A stretch of DNA of 64,000 bases, from positions 26,001 through 90,000 of the forward strand of contig CAUYUJ010012136.1 in the NCBI GenBank assembly GCA_963575745.1. The letters are read 5' to 3'. Within the stretch, counting starts at the first letter, position 1; every line of letters begins with the position of its first letter. The stretch is from Prorocentrum cordatum. Taxonomy: Eukaryota; Sar; Dinophyceae; Prorocentrales; Prorocentraceae. This document shows positions 54,201-63,388 of the stretch, piece by piece. The notes beneath the pieces were generated by a model that saw nothing but the letters and a program-made list of their open reading frames with translations, did not search any database and was not told where the DNA came from. The translations under genes were made by a program, and so were the position numbers.

Positions 54201-54922
54201 CGTCGTCCTCTTCCTCAGGCTCGTCTTCTTCAACGTCATCACCGCCTTCGTCTCCGTCTCCTTCGGCGACTACCGATGCCAGCGTTGTTGCTGCTGCTTT
54301 TGCGTTGGAGTCATCGCCATTAGACACGGTAAGCACGTACCTCAACGGGTCTTTTGCATCGGCAGTTCAGGCTCGAGAGGCATTTGTGGCCAGCATGTAC
54401 GACTCGCCTTTCACCGCTGTCGACAGCATGCGGGCTTTGGGGCTCCTCCATGTTCATGCTTGCGTCGCGAGCTTCGCTTGTGGCTCCTGCTCTACGCTTA
54501 CGGCGCCTTCATTTTCTTCGTCTTACCCTGTGGGTAACACCGCGGTCAGCAGCAACGAGGTCGTCGTGGGCTCAGGGCCTTCCGTCGACACCCACATCTG
54601 CGACACCTTGGCGATGCAGATGTCTGGAACTTCAGGCTCGTCCCCGTGGGTGCCACCGTCTGGCCTTAGTGCAGCACTTTGCCGTCATGAGCTGTACCAA
54701 TCCTTGGTGGACACGGTGGGTCGGTGGTCTCAAGCATGGGTTCCGTCCCTCGCGCTCTCTACTCCAGGCAGCGACTTCGACCAGTGGATATCTTGGTGCC
54801 TCCCGTATCTTGATGGAGTGCTACGCTACGAGGATTTTGGCGCTTTTCTGCGACTTGTTCATGATATCCCTGGCTTGGGTGGCGCTCGTCGTCCGGTGGC
54901 ATCTGAGGTTTGCCTTCATTGA
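51292..54922 (+). pseudogene. LINE ORF2, C-terminal part: reverse transcriptase and CCHC zinc finger
   Basis: From 51292 a helical linker leads to 'MHYSEPGIDYIPFSAW' (near 52038-52085), the usual pre-RT motif, and 'LQVWLPKGEEVDN'. A frame change near 52205-52240 is needed to reach 'VLGLRNTDIKLITATIN', then 'RSQRGFIPKRN', motif A 'VALDFGAAFPSL' (52441-52476), motif B 'GIIQGCSLSG' (52619-52648), motif C 'RACADDIGCVV' (near 52727-52760, with Cys in place of the usual Tyr/Phe before Ala-Asp-Asp) and 'LVYLGPVMG'. A zinc finger 'CRSGCADQPDALKHYLEC' lies at about 53826-53880. A Ser-rich linker (54145-54275) and about 210 further residues follow before a TGA at 54920-54922. It performs cDNA synthesis in the LINE cycle. 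Catalytic Asp residues are intact. Confidence 0.8.
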
Positions 54923-54928
54923 TGGTAC

Positions 54929-57787
54929 TTGGGAGCCGGCCCCCGAGAGAGGTTTCGCAGCCAGCATCGCGAGGCATGGGCAGTACGTTGTGATCTTCGT
55001 TTACTTCAGGTTCGTCGCTGTGGACGTCGTCTCTTTCGGCAAATGGCCTGGCGTCCTGATCTGTCTCGCATGTCCTCGACTGCCCGTGCGGACTTCTTGG
55101 CGAAGCAGAGTTCTTGTGCCTCAGGTGTGGTACCTGCTCTTCTCCCACATCTTCACCTGCCGCCACATCGCGCCCCCCCTGCTTCCTTGTCTGCACACGA
55201 CACGATCGCGGAGCCAGCTCCTGATGAAGATGATCAGAGTATCGGGGGCGACGGCTTCCCCACTCCGACGGCGCTGGACTTAGCCATGATGGAGGAGGAC
55301 GCTGGGGTGCCTGCGGTGGCGTCTGGTGGCGATGGCCACGTGCCTGCGCACCTCGATGATGAGCAGATGTCGGCGGACGAGTACAGGCACCATTTCGGCC
55401 CCATCCTTTCCGACGCCGAATTCGAGGCTCAATTACAAAGTGCTTCCCGACGCTCTCGGCTGGACACGGCTGGCAATGCGTCCAACCTGACTGCGGCGTC
55501 CTCGGGCGGCACAGCGGTCTCCCTTCCAGTGGATGCTCCTGGCGACGACCCTGCTCCAGACGCTGCGGACCTTCGCTCTCGTTCATCGAGCTCCTCGGAT
55601 GACGCCTTCGACGAGTTGATGTCCAGACATGGCTTCGGGGTGATCTACCCCAACGGGTCCTTCGGAGGCGCCTTACGTGGAAGAGATCCTGATGCACCAC
55701 TGTCGGCGGCTTCTATTGCGGCAGCTGCTCCCCCGAGTGCCCCTCAACATGCTGAACAAGTGCAGGTGCCTCCTGGCGCCTCCTCGGCAGGGATTCCTTC
55801 TGCTGATGATGCAGGTTCTCTTCAACTTGGTGCTCTTCAAGAGGCTAGCCGATTTGCGCAGTCGGTCGTGCGTGCCTCGCGCTCATCCTTGCTTGGCTCC
55901 AGTGGCGCGAGTACCTCTTTGTCGTCGGCGGAGCTTGCGGCTGTGGTTGCGCACCTGGACCTGAGCTACAACCTCCCTCCCACTCACCGCGAACTGGTCA
56001 TCTGGCTGCTGACTCACCCTGCCGCGATGATAGAGGACGAGGACGACCACGACCAGTCATCGCCCGCCTTCGGCCAGGACGTCACCTTCCTGGAGGCCCT
56101 CGACAGCGACGCGAGTTCGCAGCCTGACTCTGAGGGCATACGTGCAGACCTGGTGTCGCAGGAGGAGATGATGCGGCTGGCCAGCCCCAACTCCAGCGCC
56201 CCCTCGAGTGCTTCGCCCCCTCCAGAAGCAGAACGATTTCCTGGGCTTCATGATCACCTGGATCCTCGGGAGAAATCAGATGATGAAGGTCGGGTTCCTT
56301 TTGCGCCTCATGACACGTCCGTTCCCCTCTCCGTGAACTTCGTGCGTGCGTCCGAGGGGGACTTGCCGCCCGCGATGCCTTCTGCTGTTGGCCATCCTGT
56401 TCATGAGTTGCCTCAACTGCCCTCTCCTGATGGCCACGTATCTTCGCCCGCTGGTGACCCTCCTCAAGCTCTTCAACTTCCACATGTGGCGATGGGAGCT
56501 GCGCCGCAGCCTGAGGGGCTTCATGACGATCCGCCTCCTTGGGCCGATGGGTCTGGAGTCAGCTGGGACGAGCTGCAGCCCAACGCGCTGTTGGCAGTCA
56601 ACATGATCGTACCTGCGATCCTCCCCACGATGACCGAGCCCAACTCCTCCACGTCGCTTACCTGGGATGATGAGCGCCCGCCAGGCACGTGGAATCCGCA
56701 GCAGGTCACTTTTGAGGAACTTCCTGCAAATCAGCTTCGCCAAGCCCTTCTTCTTCTGCACCATCTCTTTCCGAGTTTGACAGAGGATAAGCTCGACGAC
56801 ATTCAGTACTTGCTGCGCAACCCTGGAGCGTTCCTCATTGGCGACGATGGACTGGGGCCGTTCGACCCCTACACTGAGGACATAGTGGCGATTGTCCCCC
56901 CGCATGATCACAGAGCGCCTTTCCTTCATGGTGATTGGGCTGCTACGCATTCGGGGTCTTCTCCTGCTGGTGGTCCCGCTGCTCGTCCTGACGGCGCTCG
57001 TCCACATCGCAGTCGGCCAGGTGCTCTCCATGATCACGATGCCCTTGCTCAAGCGCTTCCTTCTGAAGGCGCTGGACACCAAGGGGCTTCTGGTGAGCTG
57101 AGGCGCACGGATGCTGGCGCTGGTCCTGTGGCGGGCCCTTCGCTTGCTGCCACTGAGCTCGCGTCCTGTGAGGAGATGACCGACACCACGCGCAACGCGG
57201 CGAAGCTAGTGTTGCAGGAGCTCACGCGGCGCACCTCAACCCCTTCTTCGGCCTTGCTGGCAGCTGCTTCGTCTTCCTTGTCGTCGGCGCCTACTGCATC
57301 TACCTCACCCTCATTTCTTTTTCCGCTTTCGGGCTCTCAGATGCAGGCGGCGATGGTGTTCCTTGAGGCCCAGGGCTTGAACCAGGACGAGGTGCAGGAG
57401 GCGTTGCTCTTCCTCCATGAGCCTGATGCTTTTCTGGATGCTGGTGATGCTGATCACGCTGGTCTTCCCGATGAGTCTCATGATGCTGAGGCGGTGGCCG
57501 CCTTGGATCCTGGTGCGTCCGACCTGGTGTACCTGGACTTTGCTGCCGCGCTCCAAACGGAAAACGATATTGCCGTCCAGCTTGGCGACGACGCGGAAGC
57601 TCCTGTGGTGCCTGGTCTCGCTGACCCCGCTGACGGGCTGCTTGTCGCACTGCCTGTCAGCCTCATCGATGGCGACCTCGACGACGCCAAGAACGGCGCT
57701 CCCGTCGAGATGAACTCCGACGCCACCCTGGCCGCCGACGCCGAGCCTGTGAGGCCCGAGGCGCGGCTGCGCGGCCCTGGGGCGTGA
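54929..57787 (+). CDS. ORF3: large acidic protein with three helical repeat modules, unknown family
   Basis: The frame continues in the same phase as the RT part, separated only by the TGA at 54920-54922, and stays open for about 950 codons. No good ATG lies at the start, so it may be read as an extension of ORF2 or begin at a later Met such as the one near 55288. Three modules of about 40 residues share one pattern (acidic, hydrophobic helix, loop, second helix, then P-x-A-F/M-L/I and D): 'LSSAELAAVVAHLDLSYNLP...LLTHPAAMIEDED' (about 55918-56045), 'LPANQLRQALLLLHHLFPSL...LLRNPGAFLIGDD' (about 56719-56850) and 'LSGSQMQAAMVFLEAQGLNQ...LHEPDAFLDAGD' (about 57327-57450). The spacers are Ser/Pro/Asp-rich. 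The helix-loop-helix size suggests a UBA/CUE-like or death-fold-like unit, but I cannot name it. Codon choice (many T-ending Pro, Ala, Leu codons) resembles ORF1 and ORF2. Confidence 0.6.
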   Translation: MGAGPRERFRSQHREAWAVRCDLRLLQVRRCGRRLFRQMAWRPDLSRMSSTARADFLAKQSSCASGVVPALLPHLHLPPHRAPPASLSAHDTIAEPAPDEDDQSIGGDGFPTPTALDLAMMEEDAGVPAVASGGDGHVPAHLDDEQMSADEYRHHFGPILSDAEFEAQLQSASRRSRLDTAGNASNLTAASSGGTAVSLPVDAPGDDPAPDAADLRSRSSSSSDDAFDELMSRHGFGVIYPNGSFGGALRGRDPDAPLSAASIAAAAPPSAPQHAEQVQVPPGASSAGIPSADDAGSLQLGALQEASRFAQSVVRASRSSLLGSSGASTSLSSAELAAVVAHLDLSYNLPPTHRELVIWLLTHPAAMIEDEDDHDQSSPAFGQDVTFLEALDSDASSQPDSEGIRADLVSQEEMMRLASPNSSAPSSASPPPEAERFPGLHDHLDPREKSDDEGRVPFAPHDTSVPLSVNFVRASEGDLPPAMPSAVGHPVHELPQLPSPDGHVSSPAGDPPQALQLPHVAMGAAPQPEGLHDDPPPWADGSGVSWDELQPNALLAVNMIVPAILPTMTEPNSSTSLTWDDERPPGTWNPQQVTFEELPANQLRQALLLLHHLFPSLTEDKLDDIQYLLRNPGAFLIGDDGLGPFDPYTEDIVAIVPPHDHRAPFLHGDWAATHSGSSPAGGPAARPDGARPHRSRPGALHDHDALAQALPSEGAGHQGASGELRRTDAGAGPVAGPSLAATELASCEEMTDTTRNAAKLVLQELTRRTSTPSSALLAAASSSLSSAPTASTSPSFLFPLSGSQMQAAMVFLEAQGLNQDEVQEALLFLHEPDAFLDAGDADHAGLPDESHDAEAVAALDPGASDLVYLDFAAALQTENDIAVQLGDDAEAPVVPGLADPADGLLVALPVSLIDGDLDDAKNGAPVEMNSDATLAADAEPVRPEARLRGPGA

Positions 57788-57985
57788 GGATAGACCTTCG
57801 CTCAGGGACGCTCGCTCCTCCTCCTCCTCCTCCTCCTCCTCCTCCTCCTCTTGCTCGTCCTCCTCCTCATCCTCCTCCTCCTCCTCCTCCTCCTCCTCCT
57901 CCTCCTCCTCCTCATCCTCCCCCTCCTCCTCCTCCTCCGCCTCCTCCTCCTCCGCCTCCTCCTCCTCCTGGTCCTCCCTCTCCTA
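57788..57985. repeat. Short 3' UTR and CTC tract at the 3' edge of the LINE
   Basis: Only about 25 bp follow the ORF3 stop before CTC triplets begin (57813-57985). No poly-A tail is seen. The polarity of the tract is the same as on the 5' side. Confidence 0.75.
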
Positions 57986-58018
57986 CCTGTGGTGGTGTTG
58001 GTGGACACTCGGCCCATC

Positions 58019-58252
58019 TGGGGAGGGGCGCTGCCCGGGGGCCTCTTGCGGGCTACCGCCACTGCCGCGCGTCGCCGCCGCCGCCCCTCGGCACCGCTGC
58101 CGCCGCCGCCCGTGGGCGCGGCCGCCGCCGCTCGCCATTGCCGCCGCCGCCCGCCGGCGTAGCCGTGCATCGCAGTCGCCCACGTCGCCGTCGCCGTCGC
58201 TGGAGGTGCGCTGCCAGTACCAGGCCTCGGGCGGCCGGTAAGAGGGGGTGTC
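58019..58252. other. GC-rich CGC/GCC stretch
   Basis: Low-complexity GCC/CGC triplets with interruptions. No gene. Confidence 0.5.
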
Positions 58253-58360
58253 GGTGGTTCAAAGGTGGGGTCCTGAGATATCGGGTCCTGAGGACGAGGT
58301 GCCTTGGATCCCTTCCTATCCTTAGACCCCCATCCCTCAGGACCCCATCTTCGAACCACC
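58253..58360. mobile_element. GGGGTCCTGAG inverted-repeat element, copy 2
   Basis: The left arm 'ggtggttcaaaggtggggtc' and the complemented right arm 'ggtggttcgaagatggggtc' pair over 25 bp with two mismatches, continuing to 'ctgag'. Length is 108 bp. Related words form the decayed copy at 42026-42345. Confidence 0.75.
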
Positions 58361-58660
58361 GAGGGTGGCCCAAAGGGGGGTTGAGGACAGGGGCCTGCCA
58401 GTGGCCCTGCAGGGCCCCTTTTGGAGCCAGCAGGGGCCCAGAAGGGGCCCTACAGGGCACCTTCCGAGGGCCCTCCTCTTCACCCCCATTCGGGTCACCC
58501 CCCCCCCGTGCAAACCCGCCCGACAGGCCAACGCCTCCGCGCTGCTGTCCGTGCGGTGCCCGGCGTGCGACAAGGTGCCGCCCGGCCGCCTGCGCCGCCC
58601 CTGCGCTGTGCTCGGCAAGTGGGCCCTGCTCGTCTGCGTTCCTGCTTCTCTCTACGCTCG
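58361..58660. other. No confident gene
   Basis: A plus-strand reading near 58535-58650 contains 'SVRCPACDKVPPGRLRRPC' followed by 'WALLVCVPA', suggesting a Cys-containing exon fragment, but nothing extends it. Not called as a gene. Confidence 0.25.
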
Positions 58661-58666
58661 GGGGGG

Positions 58667-58770
58667 GCTTCTCGGCGTCACGCCAACAGATTCATACTAC
58701 GTCTGCGGCGCTCCCCGCAGAGGCGACGGGCGCGCCGAGAAATCTTCTGGCAAAAGCTCCGTGGCGGGCG
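58667..58770 (+). repeat. Direct repeat D, copy 1
   Basis: About 104 bp, from 'cttctcggcgtcac' through 'gtctgcggcgctccccgcag' to 'gctccgtggcgggcg', recurs at 59957-60058 with few differences. A more diverged relative is at about 61250-61350. Copy 1 is interrupted at 58771 by a TTRRGTCGGGC element tip that is absent from copy 2, so copy 2 represents the empty site. Confidence 0.7.
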
Positions 58771-58815
58771 TTAAGTCGGGCGCGTCCCTGCACAGGAAGA
58801 GTATTTCAAATGAGT
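58771..58815. mobile_element. TTRRGTCGGGC element, copy 4 (left tip only)
   Basis: 'ttaagtcgggcgcgtccctg' then 'cacaggaagagtatttcaaa' matches the left end of the family. The right end is missing, probably displaced by the larger element that begins at 58834. Confidence 0.65.
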
Positions 58816-58833
58816 AAAATTATCCCAGTGCGA

Positions 58834-59827
58834 CCCTACCTAGGAGTTGGAGCATTTAGGAAAGCAACATCTACATCTACACCGACAGCTACATTTACAT
58901 CTACACATGCATCTACATCTACAACTACATCTACATCAACAGCGAGACTCACATCTACATCTAGATCTACATCTACACCTACATCTACATCTACATCTAC
59001 ATCTACATCTACATCTACATCTACATCTACATCTACATATACACCTACATTCACATCTACACCTACACCTACATCTACATATGCACTTTCCTAGGCGCAT
59101 AGGAGGCTATGCTAGCATAGCAGGCTATGCTATGCTATGCTATGCTGCGCTGTGCTACGATATGATATGCTGCGCTATGCTATGCTATGATATGCTGCGT
59201 TATGCTATGCTCTGTTAGGCTATGCTATGATATGCGATGCTGCGCTATGCTATGCTCTGCTATGCTATGCTATGCTATGCTGTTCTGCGCTATGCTGCGC
59301 TATGCTGCGCTATGCTATGCTATGCTATGCTATGCAGTGTTATGCTAAACATTGTCATGCTGTGCTATGATGTGCTGCGCTATGCTAGGCTATGCTATGC
59401 TATGATATGATTTGCTATTCTGAGCTATGCTGTGCTATGCTGTGCTATGCTTGGTCATGATATGCTATGCTATGTTGTGCTAATGCTGCGCTGCGCTATG
59501 CTGCGCTGCGCTAAGTTAAGGTAAGCGAAGCTATGCTAAGCTAAGCTGAGCTAAGCTAGGCTAAGCTAAGCTAAGCTAAACCAAGCCAAGCTAAGCTAAG
59601 CTAAGCTAAGATGAGATAAGCTAAGCTAAGCTAAGCTAAGTTAAACCAAGCTAGGATAGACACAGCTAAGCTAAGATGAGATAAGATAAGCTAAGCTGGA
59701 TGAACCCAGGGGGCGCAACTGGGGGAACCGTGGGGCGGGGACTGGGGGAACCACCCGGGGCGTGTTGCACTGCCCGGCCCCTTTAGCTAACAGAGTAAGA
59801 ACCCTTCTAGGCAGAGCCTAGGTAGGG
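58834..59827. mobile_element. CCCTACCTAGG-ended microsatellite-rich element, copy 2
   Basis: Begins 'ccctacctaggagttggagc' and ends 'gcagagcctaggtaggg', giving an 11-bp perfect terminal inverted repeat. Inside: ACATCT tract (58865-59085), ATGCT tract (59100-59500), AAGCT tract (59510-59700), then 'actgggggaaccg' twice and 'cactgcccggcccctttagc'. Order and ends match 28900-30054. Confidence 0.7.
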
Positions 59828-59907
59828 AAAAACAGTCCGATGGCGAATCTCCCAGGTATCTTCGAAATACTCAAAAATAGTCTGGAAATCTTATGGAAAT
59901 TGCCTCC

Positions 59908-59972
59908 TTGGTGTGACGCCGAGAAGAGGCCCCCTTAGCGGCTAAGGGGGCCTCTTCTCGGCGTCACACCAA
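59908..59972. repeat. Perfect palindrome, 31-bp arms and 3-nt loop
   Basis: 'ttggtgtgacgccgagaaga' continues to 'ggcccccttag', then 'cgg', then the exact complement ending 'cggcgtcacaccaa'. All 31 pairs match. Its right arm overlaps the start of direct repeat D copy 2, so part of D exists here in inverted duplicate form. Confidence 0.95.
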
Positions 59973-60058
59973 CATATGAATACTATGTCTGCGGCGCTCC
60001 CCGCAGAGGCGACTGGCGCGCCGAGAAAGCTTCTGGCAGAAGCTCCGTGGCGGGCGTT
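59957..60058 (+). repeat. Direct repeat D, copy 2
   Basis: See copy 1 at 58667-58770. Here the sequence runs on uninterrupted through 'gtggcgggcgttgtctggcc'. Confidence 0.7.
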
Positions 60059-60059
60059 G

Positions 60060-61620
60060 TCTGGCCACACCGCTCGGAAAACGATATTCTACCTATATGT
60101 TCGTTTCGGGAGCACGCCTCCAACGTCAGCGCATAGTGCTCGTATATTTTTCAGCGTCCCATCTTCATCGAGGACTTGGACCTGGAGGGACTTCTTTTAT
60201 CGACTTTGACGTGGGACACGAGGCGTCGGGCAACAAATGCTCCCATGAACCAAACGATGGCCCCAAGAGGTCCACGAGGGCCCAAAAAGGGCTCCCAGAG
60301 GATCCCCAGATGCATTCAAGACGGCCCAGAAGGGCGTTGAAGACATTCCCGCGACGGCCCAAGATCGCAAGCAACAGCCCGAAGAAAGAGGCTTCAGAGG
60401 GAGGGAGAGGATGGTGGTGGTCACTGCATAAGGGAGGCAAGCCCCGAGCAGAGCAACGCGTACCACGCCCACGACGACTCCGACGACGGCGGCGGAGACG
60501 AAGCGCGCAGACGATCCGCACCGAATCACGGATTTGGGAAGCACAGATTGGGGAGTAGGAAGGAAGAGGGCGGAGAGGAAGGGCGCGCGATACAGATCAT
60601 GATCAGTGGGCAGGCAGCAATGGAACGTACACAGGGAGAGGAACGTCAGAGAGGAGGACGCACAGTAGAGATGGAGAGGCAAGGGGAGGGGGAGGAGGAG
60701 AAAGAGCGGGGGCATCGCTTGTCCAGACGCGCACGGCCGGCCGAATCACGGCCGGCCCAATCACGAGTTCAAAATAACAGCGGACGGCCGAGTCACGGTT
60801 GAGCAATATTATGTTGCACAATCGTGATTCGGATCGTGCGTTGTATTTTTGTTGCCGGTATTGTGAGTCCCGTGCGTTATCACCCCATGGACGCCGATTC
60901 TTTCTCAATTGCGCCCTGTACCGCCCAGGTGCGAAACTTTGAGGAGCAATGTGCGCCGATGCAGCCTTGTAAAGTGCAAGCACTCTGGAGCACCAGGGCA
61001 GGATGCTGCCACCCTTCAAGGATCCAAAAATAGTCCGGTGACGGGCAGTCCGAAGGCACCGATTTTCCGAAGACCTCGCCAGACGGTCTGCGACAGAACG
61101 TTCTCGGGACTCTGGAGGCCCCACGCGTTCGCCACATCACCCATGATCGCCCCTGACATGCTGTAGCGTGGTCACGAGAACGTTTGGGCACCCTTGGACC
61201 CTCCTCCATTCGGCGTCACCCGCACATGAGAACACGAACACGATGTGTGCGTCGCCACCACTCGGGCGACGCCCGCACCGAGATATCTTACATTATACGC
61301 TTCGTGGCAGGCGCTTTCTGGCCGTACCGCTCGGGAAGCGATATGTTACAAGATGGCTGGACTACATGATCGGGTGTCCTTCTGCGCCTATCCATGGCAC
61401 TACCAGGGCCTTCGCCGTCGTCGCCCTCCCGCCTCCTCCGCGAGCTTTCACACTCATGAATCACACAGGGTTCCAACGTGGATCTTGGGCTGTGGCCCAA
61501 CCGCCAGGCCCGCCCCTCTTGACGTATGTCGGCACCTTGCCCTTGCCTTGCCCTTACTGTCTTTGGTCAGATGGCCACGATGGCCTGACGCATATGATGT
61601 ATCTTCTCCGTCTTCTCCTG
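60060..61620. other. Long stretch without a confident gene
   Basis: Includes an A/G-rich part (60540-60720), repeated 'aatcacg' and 'ggccg' words (60725-60800), and a plus-strand region near 61250-61350 that is a diverged relative of direct repeat D. Open frames lack motifs. Confidence 0.35.
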
Positions 61621-61845
61621 GCTCTGGACTCCAGATCCAGGAGAAGATCACCGCCAACCAAACCACCCCAACCCAACCCGAAGCCTCAATATGACCTCCA
61701 TTTCCAGTGGGGCGGGGTCGGGGAACATTGAAAAAACACATCCGGAACCCGTACCCCCCCAACCCGAAATTCGGGTCTTCGAGTTGGGTTGGGGTGGTCT
61801 GGTAGGTAGTCAGATTGAGAATATCTGGAGGAGATGGAGCCTGGA
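61620..61845. mobile_element. CCACCCCAACCC inverted-repeat element, copy 2
   Basis: The core arms 'ccaaaccaccccaacccaac' and, complemented, 'ccagaccaccccaacccaac' pair for about 24 bp to 'cgaag'. Outer sequence ('tccagatc' and 'gatattctc' complement) pairs weakly. The centre 'ggggtcggggaacattgaaa' matches 24069-24228. Confidence 0.7.
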
Positions 61846-61994
61846 GAAGAGGAGCCAGGCTGAAGATCCCTCAAATATGATCCTAATGTGCGGAGCCTCC
61901 CTTGGACAGGGACAGACGGCGTGGCGGCGCCCGCGGCGGGCGCGCGCTCCCCTCTCTGCCGGCTGCAATTGCGCACGAGGCGCACCGTCAGCCA

Positions 61995-62180
61995 GTATTG
62001 TGGAGACCTTTTGCCAAGCAGCACCCTGCTTGCCTCCAGGGTGCTCTGGGTTTCTTGGGTTTCTATGGTTTTGCTGTGTAAAGCGCGACGTTCCATACCA
62101 AAATACAATGGACTTCCTGGGGTCTCAGGGTGGGGTTTCTTGTGGAAGGTTTCTTGTGGACTGGCCTCTTCTGTACTCCA
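61995..62180 (+). repeat. Dispersed repeat A, copy 4
   Basis: A nearly full-length copy: 'cttgcctccagggtgctctg', 'gcgcgacgttcc', 'cctggggtctcagggtgggg' and 'tttcttgtggaaggtttctt'. Confidence 0.75.
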
Positions 62181-62580
62181 ACCACCTCCATTGAGGGGCA
62201 AACGCCACTCGACCCAAACGCGTGCGGCGGCACGCGCAAGAAGGGCACAAACGATGGCAGGAGTGAGCGAACGGGCGCGACTCTTACTCTCGTTCTCTCC
62301 CTCCCGAGGACTGCGGAGGAGATGGCGTTTATAGCGCGTCCTTGCCTCGCTCCTCTTGCCCCTCTTCTTGCTCTTCCTCCTCCTCCTCCTCTTTTCCCTC
62401 CTCGCCCTCGCCGCTCCCTGCCTCAGGCCAGTGCGCGTGCGCCTAAAGGTGGGGCTGGGGGGCTCGCACCCCGCGGCCGCGGCGCTGGTCTCCTCATGGC
62501 TCTTCCACCTTTGGTTCTCTCTGCTCCGGCCTCCCCTCCCTCTCCTGCTCCTCCTCGCTTGTGACCGCGCGCTGTTTGTG
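62181..62580. other. No gene seen; C/T-rich words
   Basis: Contains CTCCTC runs at 62370-62405. There is no supported gene. Confidence 0.4.
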
Positions 62581-62584
62581 AGGC

Positions 62585-62631
62585 TTGGGGTGCAGAAGCT
62601 GCCAGAGACGGGCTTCCGCGCCTCGCCGTCT

Positions 62632-62670
<39 letters not shown>

Positions 62671-63050
62671 TCGCCCTCTGCCTACCCGTGGCCAGTGCTC
62701 GCTTGTGGCGTCCCCTTCCCATTCGAGTGGAAGTTGCGCCGGTCACTGTTTTTCTCTTCTGCGACAGCTTGCTGAGCAGCTTCTTTGCGTCCAGGGGGAG
62801 CTTCCCATGTCTGAGGGCATTACGGACGGCCGCGCGGCGTGCCGCAGTTTCTTGGCGTTCTGGCGCCCATGCCCAGATGACGTGCCAGGGTACCAAGAAC
62901 ACGTTTTGTTTGTTTCTCTTGTCGAAGTTGGCATGCGTGCCGGACGGGTGGGTACTTTGATATGGAAGGGCACGCGGATCACATTTGATTTGCGCACCAT
63001 TCTCTCTGCCGATGCTCTTCCACACCCTTCTGATGCTGCTGTTCCGTCCT
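62585..63050 (+). CDS. Hypothetical protein-like region
   Basis: After a GTCCTC-type low-complexity start, the plus-strand frame reads as ordinary protein from about 62750: 'LLRQLAEQLLCVQGELPMSE', 'ACRSFLAFWRPCPDDVPGYQ', 'HVLFVSLVEVGMRAGR' and 'ITFDLRTIL'. Mixed hydrophobic and charged helices suggest a real exon, but I do not recognise the family. The opposite strand is also open and basic. The stretch ends at the diverged spliced-leader relict at 63053. Confidence 0.3.
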
Positions 63051-63052
63051 CC

Positions 63053-63074
63053 CCCGTCGCCATTTTGGCTGAAG
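63053..63074 (+). other. Diverged spliced-leader relict
   Basis: 'cccgtcgccattttggct' then 'gaag' matches the 22-nt leader at 20 positions, including 12 consecutive bases 'gccattttggct'. What follows is poly-C and C/T-rich sequence with no clear retrogene. It could be a decayed relict or, less likely, chance. Confidence 0.45.
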
Positions 63075-63388
63075 CGCCCCCCCCCCCGCTTCAGAGGACC
63101 CCGACCCCCGCCCACTCTTCCAGCCCCTTCTTTAGTTGACCCCCCATCTCCCACCCATCTCCATCCTCACCCACTCCCCCTCCTCGTCCTCTCCTCATCC
63201 TCCTACTCCTTCTCCTCTTTGTCCTTCTCCTCCTCCTCCTCCTCCTCCTCCTCCTCCTTCCTGCGATGTGCGCAGCCTGACCGCCAGGGCTGCCCTCAGG
63301 AGCCCCCCTGTGGCGGCTGCCACCCCTGCCCGCCCCTCGCGCCTGCCCCAGAGGCTCTCCCTCCCCCTCCTCGCTCTTTGCCTCCTCT

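Larger units (their letters stand above)
48932..58018 (+). mobile_element. Composite element: inverted repeats and CTC tracts enclosing a spliced-leader-tagged LINE
   Basis: The left end 'gatgggccaattctccacca' and the complemented right end 'gatgggccgagtgtccacca' match each other and the perfect ends of the short elements at 32706-32932 and 63389-63753. Inside both ends lie CTC tracts (48985-49073 and 57813-57985). Between them are the tandem spliced leader, ORF1, ORF2 and ORF3, all on the plus strand. The short relatives have only the CTC core. The cargo therefore occupies the position of the CTC tract, either by insertion into it or because the short forms are deletion products. No target duplication is evident at the outer ends. 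Confidence 0.6.

Noticed and set aside
54354-55283. Alternative frame reading 'FIDGTWEPAPERGFAAS' as an RNase H start
   Set aside because: No further RNase H motif follows and the phase used by ORF2/ORF3 has the better codon pattern.
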